This document shows positions 62,093-64,000 of a stretch of 64,000 nt of DNA, piece by piece. The position numbers and the translations under genes are program-made. The notes under the pieces were generated by a model. It made no database searches, was not told the DNA's origin, and saw only the letters and a list, made by a program, of their open reading frames with translations. Every line of letters begins with the position of its first letter. Positions within the stretch are counted from its first letter, which is position 1. The stretch is from Prunus persica (taxonomy: Eukaryota > Streptophyta > Magnoliopsida > Rosales > Rosaceae): contig NC_034011.1 of the NCBI RefSeq assembly GCF_000346465.2, positions 7,470,611-7,534,610 on the forward strand. Reading direction: 5' to 3'.

Positions 62093-62355
62093 CACATAGA
62101 AGCCATTATATGTGTCACTTATACCAAAGAAATTTATATCTGAGTACTTTACGAGGCAACCCATTATTAAAATTATAGCTCCATGACTGAGCGAGCAACA
62201 TTTGGGGAGTTCTTGGCTTGCTTTACTTATACATCCTTGGCATGTGTACCACTTATCCTTCCAAATAGATCTCCAACATTGTGCTAGCCCATATACATAA
62301 GTATTTTGTTCTTTGATAGATTGAATTGTTCTATTGATGACTCCAATTCGTTGAC
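62093..62355 (-). pseudogene. DUF26/Gnk2 cysteine-rich domain exon (PDLP or CRRSP type fragment)
   Basis: The frame reads VYGLAQCWRSIWKDKW, then CQGCISKASQELPKCC, then GCLVKYSDINFFG. This is the cysteine order of Gnk2/DUF26 domains, found in plasmodesmata-located proteins, cysteine-rich secretory proteins and CRK receptors; the 'GC.VKYD..SFFG' end resembles plasmodesmata-located proteins most. An acceptor-like 'caattttag' precedes the exon and a GTGAGT donor follows it, so splicing signals survive. No signal peptide, second domain or membrane segment was found on either side, and a family C repeat lies upstream at 62550-63470. It is called a fragment on present evidence; a real gene with distant exons is possible. 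Confidence 0.55.
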
Positions 62356-62549
62356 CTAAAATTGAAATTTGTTCAGATAATATTTTGTTCAATAATTAAT
62401 TTAATTTAATTTATTCATAATACCCCTTAGCTCTACTTGATTGAAACAATTATGCGCCAAAATAGAAGGTCCATTTTTTCCTAAGGTCTCTGGCTGGAAA
62501 AGAGAGAATTATAAAATACTCAGAAGGATTAATGATTTTGAAAAGCACA

Positions 62550-63470
62550 TGTTGTTTTTTCCTCGAGAAGAAGAGATAGTAATTATTGATGAAACATAAC
62601 AAAGTACAAAGCACCCATAATGCAGAATATGGGTACAATATTTCCAGTGCCGAAATACAACAACATGTTTATTTGATTCGGAGAGAATTATGCCTAAACC
62701 ATAATGACTTGAATCCTCGATTCAAAAGCCAGAAGCGCATGTACTTAGACTTACAATACAGCTCCACTGCTCAACGGCAAAAACGGTAAATCTGTTTTGA
62801 AAGCCGAAAACTAAAAAACAAAGTCCTAAAGAGTTCTTGAGAATCATTAAACTAAAATAAATAAAGAAACAGAATCACCACTCCACATCTTCTCTGACAT
62901 TCGAAGAGACTCATAACGCCATACCGGCTAAACCCCAACCCACACAATCCGACAACTCCCAATTTTGTAACTCCAAAATCTGAAGTGCAACCAAATCTTT
63001 GATTTTGTGGGCCAAAGCTGCAACTATATCATGGCGACAATGGTGTTTCAAGGTGGTGGTTTCAACAACACAAAACAAACCAGCATAGCAATTGATGCTA
63101 ATCCAACCGACATCGACGTTGCCGCCTCTGCCAAGATAGAGAGCACCACTAGCAGTTACCCAAGACCATTGTCTATCTACAAATCACAAGTTGAAATGAA
63201 CCACAAACATCTGAAGTAGATCTAAAGCTGGAGCTCCAAATCTTCAAAAAGAAAACAAACAAAAACAACTAATAAGAGGGCAAAATATCAACAATAAGCC
63301 AAAGGGGAAATAAAGCAATAAAAGGAGTTTAGAGAGGGGAAGGATTGAGAGAGGAGGGATGGGAGGAAGCAAAGCCACCCACGCCCCTTTAGGAGGTGGC
63401 AGCTTGGAAGGTTTTCCTAGGGTTTTTTCTCCTCTTTTTGGTTGAGGACTCCTCCTGTTTGGCAGGCTGA
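62550..63470 (-). mobile_element. Retroposon-like repeat, family C, copy 2
   Basis: An unbroken relative of 41615-42960, in the same orientation. It extends through 'gtgggccaaagctgcaac' to an A/G-rich (minus strand pyrimidine-rich) end near 63470. On the minus strand it ends '...ttatgtttcatcaataatta' plus A-rich sequence. The small ORFs on both strands have no domain. Confidence 0.6.
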
Positions 63471-63484
63471 TCATCTGATACGTG

Positions 63485-63672
63485 ATCTCCTTAGCTGAGG
63501 CCCCCTGCTCTCACGATTTTGTTTATGGGAACTCACGAGCAACTTCTCAGTGGGTCACCCATCCTGGTATTGCTCTAGCCCAAACTCCCAAATGGCCTCG
63601 TGCTAGATGGAGGTGGGTATGTACATATAAGGCACATCATCTCCTTTCCATTGGTCAATGTAGGATGGTACA
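63485..63672 (-). mobile_element. Cassandra-type TRIM LTR carrying a 5S rRNA-like segment (partial)
   Basis: On the minus strand it starts TGTACCATCCTACATTGACC, then 'gccttatatgtac', then 'ctagcacgaggcc.tttgggag', then 'gggctagagcaataccaggatgggtgacccactgagaagtt', then 'cgtgagttccca'. The fourth segment is close to the 3' part of plant 5S rRNA (intermediate element and C box). This order is that of LTRs of Cassandra elements, which carry 5S rRNA-like promoters. The 5' part of the 5S segment with the A box is missing. The 3' end of the LTR is truncated near 63485, and no second LTR is in the window. Confidence 0.8.
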
Positions 63673-63993
63673 ATTCACATTATCAAAATAGATGATCACC
63701 CGGTACACATTTAGAGTACATTGACTTGGGACACACTCCATGGCACAAAACACCTTCATGAAGAACTTTGACAATGGGAACTTAAATCTCAAGGAGAAGT
63801 AGAAGGTAAAGAATGTGATAATCCTGGCGTCTGGATTGTTCGAATCCACACGAGGCACATCGTCAGTTAAAAACGCCTCTAGCTTGACATGCACATCATT
63901 GGGTATGGCAGAAGCATATGTGGTGCACCACTTATGGAAGTGAGCCTCGGTCGTGACACGATAAAGATTAGCCACAAATATTTTCTTATACAC
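63673..63993 (-). pseudogene. Fragment of a plant gypsy-type transposon protein
   Basis: The frame read from the window edge contains 'IPNDVHVKLEAF', 'ITFFTFYFSLRFKFPLSKFFMKVFCAMECVPSQCTLNVYRVI'. This resembles the 'putative gypsy type transposon' domain (Transposase_28 type), which has a conserved '.E.GLRFPL..F..E.L.......PSQL.PN.WR' core. Its C-terminal side is cut where the Cassandra LTR begins. The 5' side leaves the window. Confidence 0.55.
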
Positions 63994-64000
63994 CTTGGAA

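Noticed and set aside
63545..63600. A functional 5S rRNA gene
   Set aside because: Only about 45 bases match 5S rRNA, the A-box half is missing, and the context is a Cassandra-type LTR.

Overview
The window is nuclear DNA from a flowering plant, almost certainly a eudicot and possibly Rosaceae (inference from gene sequence and repeat types; no species marker was seen). It is AT-rich, with widely spaced intron-bearing genes between transposon remnants.

Five genes read intact: (1) cinnamoyl-CoA reductase, + strand, 6134-10559, 5 exons, 338 aa, lignin pathway; (2) an NRAMP metal transporter, - strand, 16201-22809, 13 exons, 545 aa, with one GC-AG intron; (3) an intronless CBL-interacting protein kinase, - strand, 34921-36330, 469 aa, whose DFG motif reads DFR; (4) a group IIa WRKY factor of the WRKY40/18/60 type, + strand, 51105-52744, 5 exons, 324 aa; (5) a PNSB1/NDF1-like chloroplast NDH subunit, + strand, 55126-58538, 6 exons, 464 aa. 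An unrecognised coding exon lies at 53715-54137 (-), and a lone DUF26/Gnk2-like exon at 62093-62355 (-). The genes belong to unrelated pathways and form no cluster.

Layout: 1-2.8 kb holds a Gypsy-type LTR relic, a repeat rich in ACTAGT motifs and a SINE. 2.8-5.9 kb is mostly plain intergenic DNA, then CCR. 10.6-16.2 kb holds an LTR-like relic and a 730-bp hAT-like element, then NRAMP. 24.3-27.1 kb holds a 1.6-kb hAT-like element and a stray copy of an NRAMP intron. 27.4-31.7 kb is a dead LINE containing a fold-back MITE and, in its 3' UTR, a 1760-bp solo LTR with perfect CTTAT target duplications. A short Helitron (33707-33998) precedes the CIPK. 36.4-50.5 kb is repeat-rich and apparently gene-free. 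The WRKY, an unknown exon with a Tourist-like MITE and PNSB1 follow. The right end holds two head-to-tail MITEs, an array of short hairpins inside a roughly 320-bp direct repeat, LINE/retroposon relics, a Cassandra-type LTR carrying part of a 5S rRNA sequence, and a gypsy-type transposon protein fragment.

Exon limits were set by hand from GT/AG (or GC/AG) sites, reading frame and family conservation. Repeat edges are given where terminal repeats or target duplications could be read, and are otherwise approximate.
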